Assembly (NCBI GenBank): GCA_022566435.1
Contig: JADFIX010000240.1
Span: forward strand, 1-6,460
Length of the DNA stretch: 6,460 bases
DNA from: Planctomycetota bacterium
GTDB taxonomy: Bacteria; Planctomycetota; Phycisphaerae; UBA1845
Reading direction: 5' to 3'
Shown one piece after another: positions 6,129-6,460 of this stretch; positions within the stretch are counted from its first letter, which is position 1, and every line of letters begins with the position of its first letter. A model generated the notes under the pieces. The model ran no database searches and had not been told where the DNA came from. It saw only the letters and a list, made by a program, of their open reading frames with translations. The translations under genes were made by a program, and so were the position numbers.

Positions 6129-6242
6129 CAATCATTCTTGGAATCTCCGCAATTCAAGTCAATTTCGCCACGGCGGTCGTGGTCGACGGGAGCGCTTTTC
6201 CCGTCGTGAACGATTCTCCATGCCATTCGGATCGAGTCGATC
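6125..6242 (+). pseudogene. truncated start of a NodU/CmcH-type carbamoyltransferase
   Basis: The frame from ATG 6125 begins MTIILGISA and continues to ATAVVVDG (residues 15-22). This aligns without gaps to the family opening, which typically reads like LGISAFYHDSAAALVVDG. These enzymes move a carbamoyl group from carbamoyl phosphate to sugars and are normally about 550-600 residues. Here only about 39 codons remain before the next glycosyltransferase starts at 6243 in another frame. The conserved His of the YHD segment is replaced (IQVN), and the EERF-like segment that should follow the VDG is unrecognisable, so it is inactive. The frame runs on to 6334 only as a shadow inside the next gene. 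Alternative: a chance resemblance over about 22 residues. Confidence 0.4.
6184..6206. repeat. 8-base perfect inverted repeat (possible hairpin)
   Basis: CGACGGGA and TCCCGTCG flank a seven-base loop, 36 bases upstream of the glycosyltransferase start at 6243 and inside the carbamoyltransferase stub. No T-run follows on either strand, so it does not look like an intrinsic terminator. It could be an operator or a structure in the mRNA leader. Confidence 0.35.
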
Positions 6243-6460
6243 ATGAAGATCCTATTCTTCGTACACCGCATGCATCCCAGCGTCGGGGGCGTCGAAAAAT
6301 ACGTGCTCAAACTGGCGCGAGCGCTTACGGATGACGGACACGCGGTGACCGTCGTCGCCGGCGATCACATCGGTTCGTTGCCGGTGCGGGAATCGCAAGA
6401 GGGTATCACGATCCGCCGCTTCCCGGCGACAAGATCGCCGCAGCGCTGTCGATGGCACCT
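6243..6460 (+). CDS. GT4-family glycosyltransferase, N-terminal part (runs off window)
   Basis: Translation from ATG 6243 gives 72 residues with no stop before the window ends. It opens MKILFFVHRMHPSVGGVEKY, then LARALTDDGHAVTVVAGD (about 24-41). This is the classic start of GT4 glycosyltransferases: a hydrophobic strand, the Gly-rich PxxGGxE acceptor-side loop, a helix, and a second strand V-T-V-V. The function would be transfer of a sugar onto a lipid-linked or surface glycan in the cytoplasm. The catalytic C-terminal half lies outside, so specificity is unknown. The ribosome site is weak (GGAT about 12 bases upstream). It replaces or interrupts the carbamoyltransferase-like frame, and codon use resembles the other genes. 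Confidence 0.85.
   Translation, partial: MKILFFVHRMHPSVGGVEKYVLKLARALTDDGHAVTVVAGDHIGSLPVRESQEGITIRRFPATRSPQRCRWH

Noticed and set aside
5822..6310. A 162-residue minus-strand frame
   Set aside because: It overlaps the clear GT4 start at 6243, shows no family motifs and has a composition rich in Ser, Arg and Cys as in antisense shadows.

Overview
The window is a stretch of a bacterial surface-polysaccharide or glycan biosynthesis locus. It combines glycosyltransferases (two GT4-type, one of them running off the right edge, and one GT2-type) with three unrelated class I SAM-dependent methyltransferases. By eye the DNA is GC-rich, and the coding frames have a strong third-position G/C preference, so a high-GC Gram-negative-type bacterium is likely. 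A planctomycete or a similar lineage would fit, but nothing here fixes the taxonomy. No rRNA, tRNA, transposase, integrase or CRISPR array is visible.

Layout, left to right. Bases 1-113 look like the last codons of an upstream plus-strand gene. It is followed four bases later by a GT4-like glycosyltransferase (118-1491). This overlaps by four bases (GTGA) a GT2 glycosyltransferase (1488-2471), giving a tightly coupled plus-strand operon. After a 44-base gap come two minus-strand methyltransferases, 2516-3232 and 3401-4366, separated by 168 bases. A 623-base gap between divergent genes (4367-4989) holds no convincing large gene. It contains a possible 54-codon membrane-peptide frame, a recurring promoter-like motif and a palindrome. 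A third methyltransferase (4990-5787) reads right. It is followed by a doubtful 114-residue frame (5784-6128), then what looks like the first ~39 codons of a NodU-type carbamoyltransferase (6125-6242), cut off by the start of a second GT4 glycosyltransferase (6243 to the edge).

How they may work together: the glycosyltransferases would add sugars from activated donors to a lipid-linked or surface glycan. The methyltransferases would O- or N-methylate sugars or chain ends, and the lost carbamoyltransferase would once have carbamoylated the same glycan. The mix of strands, the generous intergenic gaps and the gene stub suggest a locus assembled and eroded by gene gain and loss.

The most interesting non-coding signal is a CCGATAA element. 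It sits exactly 60 bases upstream of two of the methyltransferase starts, with a one-mismatch version 47 bases upstream of the third. Two copies belong to a longer near-identical 22-base repeat. It resembles the -10 box of sigma-28/FliA promoters, but a well-placed -35 box is missing. No obviously new enzymatic system was found.
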